Below, piece after piece: positions 36,801 to 45,112 of a stretch of 64,000 nt of DNA. Both the position numbers and the translations under genes were made by a program. The notes under the pieces are model-generated. The model ran no database searches and was not told where the DNA came from. It saw only the letters and a list, made by a program, of their open reading frames with translations. Every line of letters begins with the position of its first letter. Position 1 is the stretch's first letter. Location of the stretch: contig CAWFXI010000011.1 in the NCBI GenBank assembly GCA_963819685.1, forward strand, positions 310,001 to 374,000, read 5' to 3'. This stretch comes from CAIUGU01 sp963819685 (GTDB lineage: Bacteria > Pseudomonadota > Gammaproteobacteria > Steroidobacterales > Steroidobacteraceae).

Positions 36801-37418
36801 GTGACCCGGCAGCAGCAAATCGATCGGATCTACAAGCCGATCCTGTTTGTCGTCTGCCTCGTGCCCTTCCTGCAGGTCACTGCCGGTGCATTCAACGTTG
36901 CGGGCCAGACCCTCGGCGTCAATCCCATCGAGACGCTGCTGCACACTCTCGGTCTCTGGGGGCTCAGGTTCCTGGTGCTGACGCTGGCGGTAACGCCTGT
37001 CCGGGATCTGCTGGGGAAACCGTGGCTGATCAGTTTCAGGCGCATGCTCGGGCTGTACGCCTTCTTCTATGTGCTGATGCATTTCCTGACCTGGCTGATC
37101 CTGGATCAGGATTTCTACCTGCCGGGCATTGGGGAAGACATCGCCAAGCGCCCCTTCATCACCATCGGCTTCCTCGCGTTCCTGATGCTGATTCCGCTGG
37201 CGGTCACGTCGACCAACGCCATGATGCGCAAGCTGGGGAAACGCTGGAAAAAGCTGCATCGGCTCGTCTATCCGATCGCCATCCTGGGTGTCTGGCACTT
37301 CTACTGGCTCGTGAAGGCAGATGTCAGGGAACCGCTTCTCTACGTCACCCTCATCGCGTTGCTGCTCGGGTGGCGAGTATGGAAAGCCCAGCGCCGCCAT
37401 CGAACAGCAGCCGCCTGA
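36801..37418 (+). CDS. msrQ: Haem-binding membrane subunit MsrQ
   Basis: MsrQ passes quinone- or flavin-derived electrons to MsrP. The 205-residue protein has six predicted membrane helices and family motifs HTLGLWGLRFLVLTLAVTP, YAFFYVLMHFLTWL and LHRLVYPIAILGVWHFYWLVK, where the histidines bind haem. It starts at GTG 36801 with no strong ribosome binding site, and is probably translated after msrP. Confidence 0.93.
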   Translation: MTRQQQIDRIYKPILFVVCLVPFLQVTAGAFNVAGQTLGVNPIETLLHTLGLWGLRFLVLTLAVTPVRDLLGKPWLISFRRMLGLYAFFYVLMHFLTWLILDQDFYLPGIGEDIAKRPFITIGFLAFLMLIPLAVTSTNAMMRKLGKRWKKLHRLVYPIAILGVWHFYWLVKADVREPLLYVTLIALLLGWRVWKAQRRHRTAAA

Positions 37419-37448
37419 ATCCCGGGCGGAGCGGACAGGACGTATAAA

Positions 37449-39062
37449 ATGGAAAAGGCAAAAAGCTTTACCCAGGAAATGTCGTGGCTGCACACATGGT
37501 CGGGCCTGATTTTCGGGTGGTTGCTGGTGCCGATTTTCGTCACCGGCTCACTCTGCGTGTTCTATTTTGAGATAAACGTTTGGGCCAAGCCGGAAGCCCA
37601 CGCAATGCGCGCTGCAGAACCTGCTGCCCTGGTGGAAATCGGTGAGGCTCACCTCAAGAAAACGGCTCCGGACTCAAGGCTCTGGCAAATCATCCTCCCC
37701 GACGTCCTGCCCCGCGATCCCTTTTTCAGGCTGCGCTGGATCGACAAGGACGGCAAACCCGCCGGCGGCGGATTTGCGCCGGACGGTTCGGGGCCTCAGG
37801 CAACCACACCGACGATCGGCGGGCTCTTCTTTGTCAGGTTTCACTATGCGTTGAATATACTGCCTTGGCAGAAGAATCCTCTTGGGCTGTTGATCGTCGG
37901 GTTGGCCGGTATCGCGTTTCTCGCCAACGTCATAGCCGGCGTTGTTGTCCATAAAAGGATATTCAAGGATTTTTTCACCTTCCGGCCCAAAGCGAAGTCG
38001 GAACAACGGAAGTGGCTTGACGCGCATAACGTGCTCAGCGTTCTACCGCTGCCATTTCATTTTCTGATCGTGCTTACGGGATTTGCAGTCTTTTGTTGGG
38101 CCTATATCCCTTCCGGTATCGCTACGCTGTACAACGGCTCAGACGATGCGTTCCATGTGGATGCGAATATGCCCTGGCAGGGTTTGGCAATTTCTGAATT
38201 TTCCAATCTGGAAGGAACGCAACCTGGAGCCGTAACGCCTAATATTCCCCTCACGTCGCTGCTTGCCCGCGCCCAGGCTGAATTTGCCCCGGAACTGGTG
38301 GCCAACATCGTCGTTCGAGATCCCGGCCGGGCCAATGCCGTGGTTGAAGTGTTCGGGTCGGACAATCACGACCAGGATCGAGTGCTACACCGTAAGAACA
38401 CGCCTCGCATTGCTTTCGATGGCGCGTCCGGCCAGGTCATCCGGGTCCTCCACGGTCGTCCGCTCATGGCGACCATCGCGGACACCGCCTCCGCCTTGCA
38501 CTTCGCCGCGTTTGGGGGAACGACCATGCGCCTGCTGTATCTGGTCGCCGGGATGACAGGGGCCGTGATGATGGCGACCGGCCAACTGGTATTCACCATC
38601 AAGCGCCGCGAGAAGGCCGTGTCGCCTGGCGCGGAGCGGTTCTTCAAGATCGTCGATCGGATCAATGTAGCCACGATCGCGGGCGTGTGTTTCGCCTCCG
38701 CGGCCCACCTCTGGGCCATCCGGCTGCTGCCTTACGACATGGCGGCCCGACCCGCCTGGGAGGTCAACGCCTTCTTTATCGCCTGGGGGATCGCCTTCGT
38801 GCATGCCGCGTTGCGACCGCCCAGATCGGCCTGGATCGAACAGCTGGCGGCGACCGCGATTCTTTGCATCGCCTTGCCGGTCCTGGGCTTCATGGTTCCC
38901 AACTCCAACCTCTTCGACATGATTGCCAGAAACGACTGGAGGGTGGCCGGCGTCGATCTGGGCAGCGTGGCCTTTGGTGTCATCTTTGCCTCGACCGCCT
39001 GGGTCCTGAGCGGCAAGCGCGCACCCCGATCGATGCCCAACCCTTCGCTCCAAGGGGCCTGA
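37449..39062 (+). CDS. PepSY-associated transmembrane protein (putative membrane electron-transfer or iron reductase)
   Basis: A 537-residue inner-membrane protein of the PepSY_TM family. It begins MSWLHTWSGLIFGWLLVPIF, the first helix with a conserved His, and has further helix pairs near LGLLIVGLAGIAFLANVIAG, VLPLPFHFLIVLTGFAVFCW and LLYLVAGMTGAVMMATG, plus a four-helix C-terminal part. Histidines in LHTWSG, PFHFL and LHFAAFGG sit where haem ligands are expected. Relatives reduce ferric siderophores next to TonB receptors, but here the neighbours are msrPQ, 30 bases upstream. Function in this context is inferred. The first kilobase looks somewhat less GC-rich than its neighbours. Confidence 0.75.
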   Translation: MEKAKSFTQEMSWLHTWSGLIFGWLLVPIFVTGSLCVFYFEINVWAKPEAHAMRAAEPAALVEIGEAHLKKTAPDSRLWQIILPDVLPRDPFFRLRWIDKDGKPAGGGFAPDGSGPQATTPTIGGLFFVRFHYALNILPWQKNPLGLLIVGLAGIAFLANVIAGVVVHKRIFKDFFTFRPKAKSEQRKWLDAHNVLSVLPLPFHFLIVLTGFAVFCWAYIPSGIATLYNGSDDAFHVDANMPWQGLAISEFSNLEGTQPGAVTPNIPLTSLLARAQAEFAPELVANIVVRDPGRANAVVEVFGSDNHDQDRVLHRKNTPRIAFDGASGQVIRVLHGRPLMATIADTASALHFAAFGGTTMRLLYLVAGMTGAVMMATGQLVFTIKRREKAVSPGAERFFKIVDRINVATIAGVCFASAAHLWAIRLLPYDMAARPAWEVNAFFIAWGIAFVHAALRPPRSAWIEQLAATAILCIALPVLGFMVPNSNLFDMIARNDWRVAGVDLGSVAFGVIFASTAWVLSGKRAPRSMPNPSLQGA

Positions 39063-39135
39063 TGCTGCCGGTGATTTCTCTCCTGCCGCTTTGACGAGCG
39101 GACAGCCGTGCCGTGCAGAAAAAGGGAACCCGAAA

Positions 39136-40017
39136 CTACATTGCGGTCCGGATCGACCAGAGTTCCGGAAAGAACTGCAGCTCGAGCAGCTTCGCGAGAT
39201 ACGACACTCCGCCGGTGCCACCGGTGCCGCGTTTGTAACCGATGATCCGTTCCACGGTCTTCATGTGGCTGTAACGCCAGAGCTGGAACTTGTGGTCGAG
39301 ATCGAGCAACCGTTCCGCGAGATCGTACAGGTCCCAGTGATCGTCCACGCTGTGATAGACCGCAAGCCACGCCGCCGCAACCTGCTTGCTTGGGCTATAC
39401 GGCTGGGTCCAGTCGCGATCGAGATACGCGGCAGGCACTTCGAACCCCCGCCTGCTGAGCAGACGCAGGGATTCGTCATAGAGGCTGGGGCTGGCCAGCG
39501 CGCGCTGCAGGGCGGCGTAGTTGTCAGGCTCCTTGCGAAACACCTCGATCATCTCGGCGCGCTTGTTGCCGATCGTGAACTCGAGCAGGCGATACTGGCA
39601 CGACTGGAACCCTGACGACTTCCCCAGGTAGTTGCGGAACGCCGAGTAGTCCGCTGGCGTCATGCTGGCAAGGACATCCCAGGATTGCACGAGCTGCTGC
39701 TGAATCCGGGACACGCGTTCAAGCATCTTGAACACCGGACCCAGCTCATCGCGGCGAATGTGCTCGCGGGCGGACCCAAGTTCATGCAGACACAGCTTCA
39801 TCCACAGCTCGCTGGCCTGGTGGATGATGATGAACAGCATTTCGTCATGCTGGAACGACAGCGGATGCTGGGCGGCCAGCAGCCTGTCGAGATCCAGGTA
39901 CTGGCCATAGCTCTTGGACTCGCCCAGGTCCCAATAGACCTGCTCATCGCTGAGATCGGGCCCCGAACGAGCCGTCCCCTTGGCCAACGCGTCGCTGCCG
40001 TCGTTCAACTTTTCCAT
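39136..40017 (-). CDS. kynA: Tryptophan 2,3-dioxygenase
   Basis: This haem enzyme opens the indole ring of tryptophan to N-formylkynurenine, the first step of the kynurenine pathway. The 293-residue protein has YLDLDRLLAAQHPLS, EMLFIIIHQASELWMKL with the distal histidine, GFQSCQYRLLEF, and the C-terminal signature WRYSHMKTVERIIGYKRGTG with the proximal haem His. No kynU or kynB lies nearby, so other steps must be encoded elsewhere. Confidence 0.96.
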   Translation of the reverse strand: MEKLNDGSDALAKGTARSGPDLSDEQVYWDLGESKSYGQYLDLDRLLAAQHPLSFQHDEMLFIIIHQASELWMKLCLHELGSAREHIRRDELGPVFKMLERVSRIQQQLVQSWDVLASMTPADYSAFRNYLGKSSGFQSCQYRLLEFTIGNKRAEMIEVFRKEPDNYAALQRALASPSLYDESLRLLSRRGFEVPAAYLDRDWTQPYSPSKQVAAAWLAVYHSVDDHWDLYDLAERLLDLDHKFQLWRYSHMKTVERIIGYKRGTGGTGGVSYLAKLLELQFFPELWSIRTAM

Positions 40018-40024
40018 GGGCTGT

Positions 40025-40762
40025 TTATAGCAGAATCCACGCCGGCACCTGGCGCCAGCCCCGGTTGAGCTCCTGATTGAGCTGCTTGTAGTTGGGCTCG
40101 TGGCGCTCGACCAGCGCCCAGAAGCGCCGCGAGTGGTTCATGTGCTGCGTATGACAGAGTTCGTGAATCAGCAGATAGCGCACTACTGCCGGCTCGAGAA
40201 AAGCGAGACAGACATTCAGGCTCAGCGTGCCCTTGCTCGAACAGCTGCCCCAGCGGGTTCGCTGGCGTCGCACGCGCAACCGCAGAAAATTGAAGCCGCC
40301 GGTGAGTGCCAGTTGTTCCGCTTGTGCGGTCATCGTCTCCGTTACCGTTCGCCTCAACCAGCGCTCGAGCGCGGCGGCCACGCGGCGGAGATTGTCCACG
40401 GCACCACTGACCTCGAGCAGATCGGGCGCAACCTCTGTCAGCTCCCGCACGCGAGTAGCTCCACCTGCGGCCCGATATTCGATGCGCCATGCACGCCCAA
40501 GTGCCGGCAAATCCAGACGCTCAGGCCGCACTGGCACCGGAATCGCGGCCGCACGCCATTCCAGCACATGACGATCAATCCACTCGCGGTGCTGACCGAT
40601 GAACCGTTGCACGGTAACGGGGGGTACTCGCGGCGGGACGACGATTTCAACCTTGCCTCCGGGATACACGCGGACTGACAAGCGCCGTGCCCGCTGGCTG
40701 ACGCGCACCTGCCATGGATCAGTGCGGTCCTGGGGAGCGAAGAGCGAGAGCTGGGAAGACAT
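40025..40762 (-). CDS. YgjP-like zinc-dependent metallohydrolase (DUF45)
   Basis: A 245-residue soluble protein related to YgjP/SprT-type putative metalloproteases. RWGSCSSKGTLSLN is the family signature, and LLIHELCHTQHMNHSRRFW contains the HExxH zinc site followed by the third ligand. Relatives are uncharacterised and sometimes sit next to restriction or DNA repair genes, but here the neighbours are kynA and fadH. ATG 40762 is favoured over an in-frame ATG at 40861 that would overlap fadH. Confidence 0.85.
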   Translation of the reverse strand: MSSQLSLFAPQDRTDPWQVRVSQRARRLSVRVYPGGKVEIVVPPRVPPVTVQRFIGQHREWIDRHVLEWRAAAIPVPVRPERLDLPALGRAWRIEYRAAGGATRVRELTEVAPDLLEVSGAVDNLRRVAAALERWLRRTVTETMTAQAEQLALTGGFNFLRLRVRRQRTRWGSCSSKGTLSLNVCLAFLEPAVVRYLLIHELCHTQHMNHSRRFWALVERHEPNYKQLNQELNRGWRQVPAWILL

Positions 40763-40802
40763 CGGGAAGAGGGGACAGGGGATAGTGATTGGATGCAGGA
40801 TT

Positions 40803-42827
40803 CTACAGAATTGCGGCAAGACGACTGCCCTGATCGATGGCGCGCTTGGCATCCAGTTCAACGGCGAGGTCGGCTCCGCCGATGCGATGAAACGGCATCC
40901 CTGCTGCCTGCAGGTCGGGTTCCAGGTCGCGCAGCGGCTCCTGCCCCGCGCACAGGATGACGTGATCGACTTCCAGCAACGAGGAGCCCTCCGCCGTCGT
41001 GATATGCAGTCCCCGATCGTCGATGGCGTCGTACGTCACGCCGGCGAGCATCTCGACCCCATGCGCTTTCAGTGCGGTGCGGTGGATCCAGCCCGTCGTC
41101 TTGCCCAATCCCGCACCCGGCTTCGTCGTTTTACGCTGCAGCATCCAGATGTGGCGGCGGGTCTCGTGAATCTGGGCCACGCGGCCGCGCACGCCACCGC
41201 GCGCCGCCAGCGTCATGTCGACGCCCCACTCTGCCATGTAGGCCTCGATGTCCACGCTGGTTGCGTGATCTTCACTCAAGTAGGCCGCAACGTCGAACCC
41301 GATTCCGCCAGCGCCGATGATGGCTACCCGTTTACCGACCGTCCGCTCGAGCGCCAGCACATCGATGTAGGTCAACACTTTCGGGTGATCGACGCCGGGG
41401 AACTCGGGCTGCCGTGGCTGGACACCCGTCGCCAGCACAATCGAATCGAATCCTTGTGCCTGCAGCAGGGCAGCATTCGCGCTGACCCCAAGTCGCTGGT
41501 GCACGCCAAGCAGTTCGAGTTGCCTGCGGAAATAGCGCAGCGTCGCGTGAAACTCCTCCTTGCCTGGAATGCGCTTGGCCATGTTGAACTGGCCACCAAT
41601 CTCCCTGTGGGCATCGAACAGCGTCACGTCGTGCCCTCGTTGGCGCGCGGTCACTGCGCATGCAAGCCCGGCAGGACCCGCGCCAACCACCGCTATCCGC
41701 AATGGTCTGCCTGCAGGTGCATAGTTCAGCTCGGTTTCATGGCAGGCTCTCGGATTGACCAGGCAGGTCGCGCGCTTGCCCACGAAGACATGGTCAAGAC
41801 ACGCCTGGTTGCAGGCGATGCAGGGATTGATCTCATCGGCGCGATTGGCCGCGGCCTTGGCTACAAACTCCGGATCCGCCAGCAGCGGCCTCGCCATCGA
41901 GACCATGTCTGCCATTCCCTCCCGCAACAGACTGTCGGCGACGGCAGGATCGTTGATCCTGTTGGTCGCGATCAACGGCACCTTCACGCTGCCCTTCAGC
42001 TTTTGCGTCACCCAGGCAAACGCGGCGCGCGGCACACGGGTTGCAATCGTCGGTATCCGGGCTTCGTGCCAGCCGATTCCGGTATTGATCAGCGTAGCAC
42101 CCGCCACCTCGATAGCCTGCGCGAGCTGGATCGTCTCGTCGAGCGTATTGCCTTCATCGATCAGATCCAGCATCGACAGCCGGTAGATGACGATGAAGTC
42201 CGGGCCGACGGCCTCTCTGGTCCGGCGTACGATCTCAACTGGAAACCGGCAGCGTGCGCTGAAATCGCCACCCCATGCATCGGTACGCTGATTCGTGTGC
42301 CGGGCAACGAACTGGTTGATCAAATACCCTTCAGATCCCATGATCTCGACACCGTCGTAGCCGGCTTCGCGGGCGAGAACGGCAGTCCGGACAAATGCCC
42401 TGATCTGAGCTTCGACACCTCGTGCAGACAGTCCGCGCGGCGTAAACCGGCTGATGGGCGAGCGAATGGCTGACGGCGCAACCGCCAGCGGATGATGCGC
42501 ATAACGGCCGGCATGCAGGATCTGCATGCAGATGCGTCCGCCTTCTGCATGGACTGCCCGGGTGACCGGTCGATGTCGGGTGACTTCCCAGGGCCATCTG
42601 AGCTGCGCCGCGAAGGGCGCCAGCCAACCTGAAATATCGGGGGCAATGCCACCGGTGACGATGAGGCCCACGCCACCGCGAGCCCGCTCTGCAAAATACG
42701 CGGCCCAGCGCTCGGCATCGCGGCGACTGTCCTCGAGGCCCGTGTGCATCGAGCCCATGAGCACCCGGTTTGGCAACACCGCGAAGCCGAGATCCAGTGG
42801 CGCGAGCAGATGCGGATAGGGATTCAT
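40803..42827 (-). CDS. fadH: NADPH-dependent 2,4-dienoyl-CoA reductase
   Basis: It reduces 2,4-dienoyl-CoA during beta-oxidation of polyunsaturated fatty acids. The 674-residue protein has an N-terminal Old Yellow Enzyme TIM barrel (LPNRVLMGSMHTGLED, GYDGVEIMGSEGYLINQF), the 4Fe-4S ligands in CIACNQACLDHVFVGKRATC, and a C-terminal pyridine nucleotide domain with VVGAGPAGLACAVTARQRGH and IIGAGGIGFDVAAYLS. Length and architecture match Escherichia coli FadH. ATG 42827 gives MNPYPHLLAPLDLGF. Confidence 0.93.
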   Translation of the reverse strand: MNPYPHLLAPLDLGFAVLPNRVLMGSMHTGLEDSRRDAERWAAYFAERARGGVGLIVTGGIAPDISGWLAPFAAQLRWPWEVTRHRPVTRAVHAEGGRICMQILHAGRYAHHPLAVAPSAIRSPISRFTPRGLSARGVEAQIRAFVRTAVLAREAGYDGVEIMGSEGYLINQFVARHTNQRTDAWGGDFSARCRFPVEIVRRTREAVGPDFIVIYRLSMLDLIDEGNTLDETIQLAQAIEVAGATLINTGIGWHEARIPTIATRVPRAAFAWVTQKLKGSVKVPLIATNRINDPAVADSLLREGMADMVSMARPLLADPEFVAKAAANRADEINPCIACNQACLDHVFVGKRATCLVNPRACHETELNYAPAGRPLRIAVVGAGPAGLACAVTARQRGHDVTLFDAHREIGGQFNMAKRIPGKEEFHATLRYFRRQLELLGVHQRLGVSANAALLQAQGFDSIVLATGVQPRQPEFPGVDHPKVLTYIDVLALERTVGKRVAIIGAGGIGFDVAAYLSEDHATSVDIEAYMAEWGVDMTLAARGGVRGRVAQIHETRRHIWMLQRKTTKPGAGLGKTTGWIHRTALKAHGVEMLAGVTYDAIDDRGLHITTAEGSSLLEVDHVILCAGQEPLRDLEPDLQAAGMPFHRIGGADLAVELDAKRAIDQGSRLAAIL

Positions 42828-42841
42828 GGAGCTGTCCCGGT

Positions 42842-43645
42842 TCACCTGCCGGTGATACCCCGCAGGCGCTCCTGAACCTCTCGATACTCTGCGACGATGA
42901 CCAGTGCCTGCTCGAAAGCATCGCGTGCCGCCGCCACATTGCCCAGGTCCACTTCGACCTGGCCAAGATAGCCCCAGGCTTCAGCCGCACCCCAGCTCAT
43001 GGCGGTGGCGAACGAGTCCGTCGTGGTCGACTCGGCGCTGAAGCTGCGAAGGCAGCGGTCGCTGATTGCAGTTTGGCATGCGCGCTGCGACAGGTCACCA
43101 CCTGATAACCGCCACCGCTCGTATTCGGTAGTGCCCTCGATCAACAGCACGTGCGGGTCCCGAGGTGCCAGCGCGGATGCGCGCTCCAGGTTCTGGCGTG
43201 CCCTGGAAGCAGCGCGAGGCGCCCTGACCCTGCTTTGCAGATCCGCGACCAGATTTTCACATCTGGACAACATTGCGAGCACAGCGGCTCGCCGAGGCTC
43301 CAGTTCGACGGCGTGCTCAAGTTCATCAGTACAACTTCCCGCCAACTCTGCCGCCACCTGGGCCTCCGTTGACCGCAACAGCTCAGCACGTTTCCAGGCT
43401 CCGAATCCGAGATAAGTGTGTTTGAGCGAGGCCAATTCAGCCGGCACTTCCAGACTCGCGAGGCTGGCGAGGTCGCGTTGCAATGCCTTGCTGTCAGCGG
43501 TGTAGAAATCGAACTGCAGTCGTGTGCCGATATCGTCGAGCGCGGCAATGGCTTCAGCACTTTCAAGCAGTCCGGCTGCCTCAAGCCGGGGGGCAATGAC
43601 GGCCTGCGAGAGCAGCACGACAGCGATGACAGCAGGAATGCGCAT
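42842..43645 (-). CDS. Secreted hypothetical protein with TPR-like helices
   Basis: A 267-residue protein with a signal peptide (MRIPAVIAVVLLSQAVIAPR) and mostly helical content. A C-terminal tetratricopeptide-like unit reads WGYLGQVEVDLGNVAAARDAFEQALVI, and the segment LERASALAPRDPHVLLIEGTTEY also looks like a repeat. The three Cys near ACQTAISDRC and the one in SCTDELEH are noted, but I cannot assign a function. It ends 14 bases before fadH and is divergent from tatD. Confidence 0.65.
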   Translation of the reverse strand: MRIPAVIAVVLLSQAVIAPRLEAAGLLESAEAIAALDDIGTRLQFDFYTADSKALQRDLASLASLEVPAELASLKHTYLGFGAWKRAELLRSTEAQVAAELAGSCTDELEHAVELEPRRAAVLAMLSRCENLVADLQSRVRAPRAASRARQNLERASALAPRDPHVLLIEGTTEYERWRLSGGDLSQRACQTAISDRCLRSFSAESTTTDSFATAMSWGAAEAWGYLGQVEVDLGNVAAARDAFEQALVIVAEYREVQERLRGITGR

Positions 43646-43742
43646 GACTGACGAAGTGTAGCTCGCGAGGGCGGCTGGGTGCGAAAAATGCCACTTCGCC
43701 TTCGGGTATGCTGCGCCACTGGCTGCACGGGAACGCTTTATC

Positions 43743-44525
43743 GTGATCGACATCGGACTCAATCTGACGCACGACAGTTTTGATGCGGATCGTCTGGCAG
43801 TGCTCGAGCGTGCCGCGGCGGCGGGAGTCACTCACATGCTCATCACAGGGAGCTCAGTGGCGCAATCCCAGGCGGCGCTCGAACTCGCCCGGGAGTACCC
43901 GCTGCAACTGCGGGCGACGGCCGGCATCCATCCCCACCACGCCGGTGAATGCACTGAGTCCACCCGCAGCGAGCTGCTCGCCTTGCTGCGCCAGCCCGAA
44001 ATCCTCGCCGCAGGAGAATGCGGCCTCGACTACTTCCGCAACTATTCAACGCCAGCTGAACAGGAACGCGCCTTCCGGCTGCAGCTCGAAACCGCGGCAA
44101 TCGTCGGCAAGCCTCTATTCCTGCACCAGCGGGATGCCCACGAACAGTTTGTCGGCATGCTGACGGAACACAGACAGCATTTCCCCGGGGGAGTCGCTCA
44201 CTGCTTTACCGCGGGTGTCGATGAGGCGAGAACCTATCTGGATCTCGGCCTGCACATCGGGATCACCGGCTGGCTCTGCGACGAACGCCGGGGGCTGCAC
44301 CTCAGGGAAGTCGTAACCTTCCTGCCTGCCGATCGAATGCTGGTGGAAACCGATGCCCCGTACCTGCTGCCGAGGGATCTTGAGCCGCGACCCAGGAGCC
44401 GTCGCAACGAGCCCGCCTTTCTGCCGCACATCGTGGCGACAATCGCTCACTGCCGAGGGGAATCTCCGGCCGAAGTGGCGGAGTACACGACAGAGAATGC
44501 GGTCCGACTGTTTCGGTGGGGCTAG
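43743..44525 (+). CDS. tatD: TatD family deoxyribonuclease
   Basis: A metal-dependent hydrolase (TIM-barrel) of 260 residues. MIDIGLNLTHDSFDADR starts at a GTG. AGIHPHHAGE carries the early metal-binding histidines, AGECGLDYFRN the Glu, LFLHQRDAHEQF the next His, and VETDAPYLLPRD the Asp. IGLNLTHDSF matches TatD itself more than YcfH or YjjV. It overlaps the NERD gene by four bases in a convergent arrangement. Confidence 0.93.
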   Translation: MIDIGLNLTHDSFDADRLAVLERAAAAGVTHMLITGSSVAQSQAALELAREYPLQLRATAGIHPHHAGECTESTRSELLALLRQPEILAAGECGLDYFRNYSTPAEQERAFRLQLETAAIVGKPLFLHQRDAHEQFVGMLTEHRQHFPGGVAHCFTAGVDEARTYLDLGLHIGITGWLCDERRGLHLREVVTFLPADRMLVETDAPYLLPRDLEPRPRSRRNEPAFLPHIVATIAHCRGESPAEVAEYTTENAVRLFRWG

Positions 44526-45112
44526 GCAGCCAGCGGATTGGGTTCCGCGTTGTCCCGGATGGTCTGCCAGACGTCGGCGAAGGCGGCCGCGGCGCTGACC
44601 CTCGACCGGTCCACCATCGTAAAGTCCGCCTGCAGACCGTCGATGCGCACCACATACCGCGGCTTGCCCTTCGGAAACTCGCTGCGGAGTGAAAAGACGA
44701 TGCGACCTTCGACCGGTACGTCACCGGCCAGCGATTGCACGGCGGCCATCCGGTCGTACAAGGCATGCTGCGGATTCGGGAACGTGTAGCGCCGCTTCTT
44801 GCCGATCGCGGTCCATTCGGTCATCTGGTCGCCACCGAAGATGGAGCCGGGCGCATCCACCGCGTCGATGACCAGCAAGCCGCGCTCTGTCAGCAACACG
44901 TAGTTCACGTGAATCTGGCCGCCCATGCCGTTCGGCAACAACACGTTCCTGAGCACGTCGTAGGCAATGGACGCAATGATTGCTTCCGAGCGCCGCTGCA
45001 TCCGGCGCCGACGGAAGAAGACGAACAGCAACCGTCCTGCCACCGCGAGTACGACAACGGCCGCAACGACGACGATCAGCAACTGCAGTTCCGGCGATAC
45101 CTCAGGTTGCAC
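44522..45112 (-). CDS. Membrane-anchored NERD-domain protein
   Basis: A 196-residue protein with one N-terminal membrane helix (LLIVVVAAVVVLAVAGRLLFVFF), then a run of Arg, then a nuclease-related NERD domain: IASIAYDVLRNVLLPNGMGGQIHVNYVLLTERGLLVIDAV. The catalytic Glu/Asp pattern of true nucleases is only partly visible (VIDAVDAPGSIFGGDQ). It begins at a GTG overlapping the thrC stop by one base and so is cotranscribed with the threonine genes; the functional link is unknown. Confidence 0.78.
   Translation of the reverse strand: MQPEVSPELQLLIVVVAAVVVLAVAGRLLFVFFRRRRMQRRSEAIIASIAYDVLRNVLLPNGMGGQIHVNYVLLTERGLLVIDAVDAPGSIFGGDQMTEWTAIGKKRRYTFPNPQHALYDRMAAVQSLAGDVPVEGRIVFSLRSEFPKGKPRYVVRIDGLQADFTMVDRSRVSAAAAFADVWQTIRDNAEPNPLAA

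Noticed and set aside
40599..42473. 624-residue open frame antisense to fadH
   Set aside because: The opposite strand encodes complete FadH with cofactor motifs; the antisense frame is a GC-skewed shadow.
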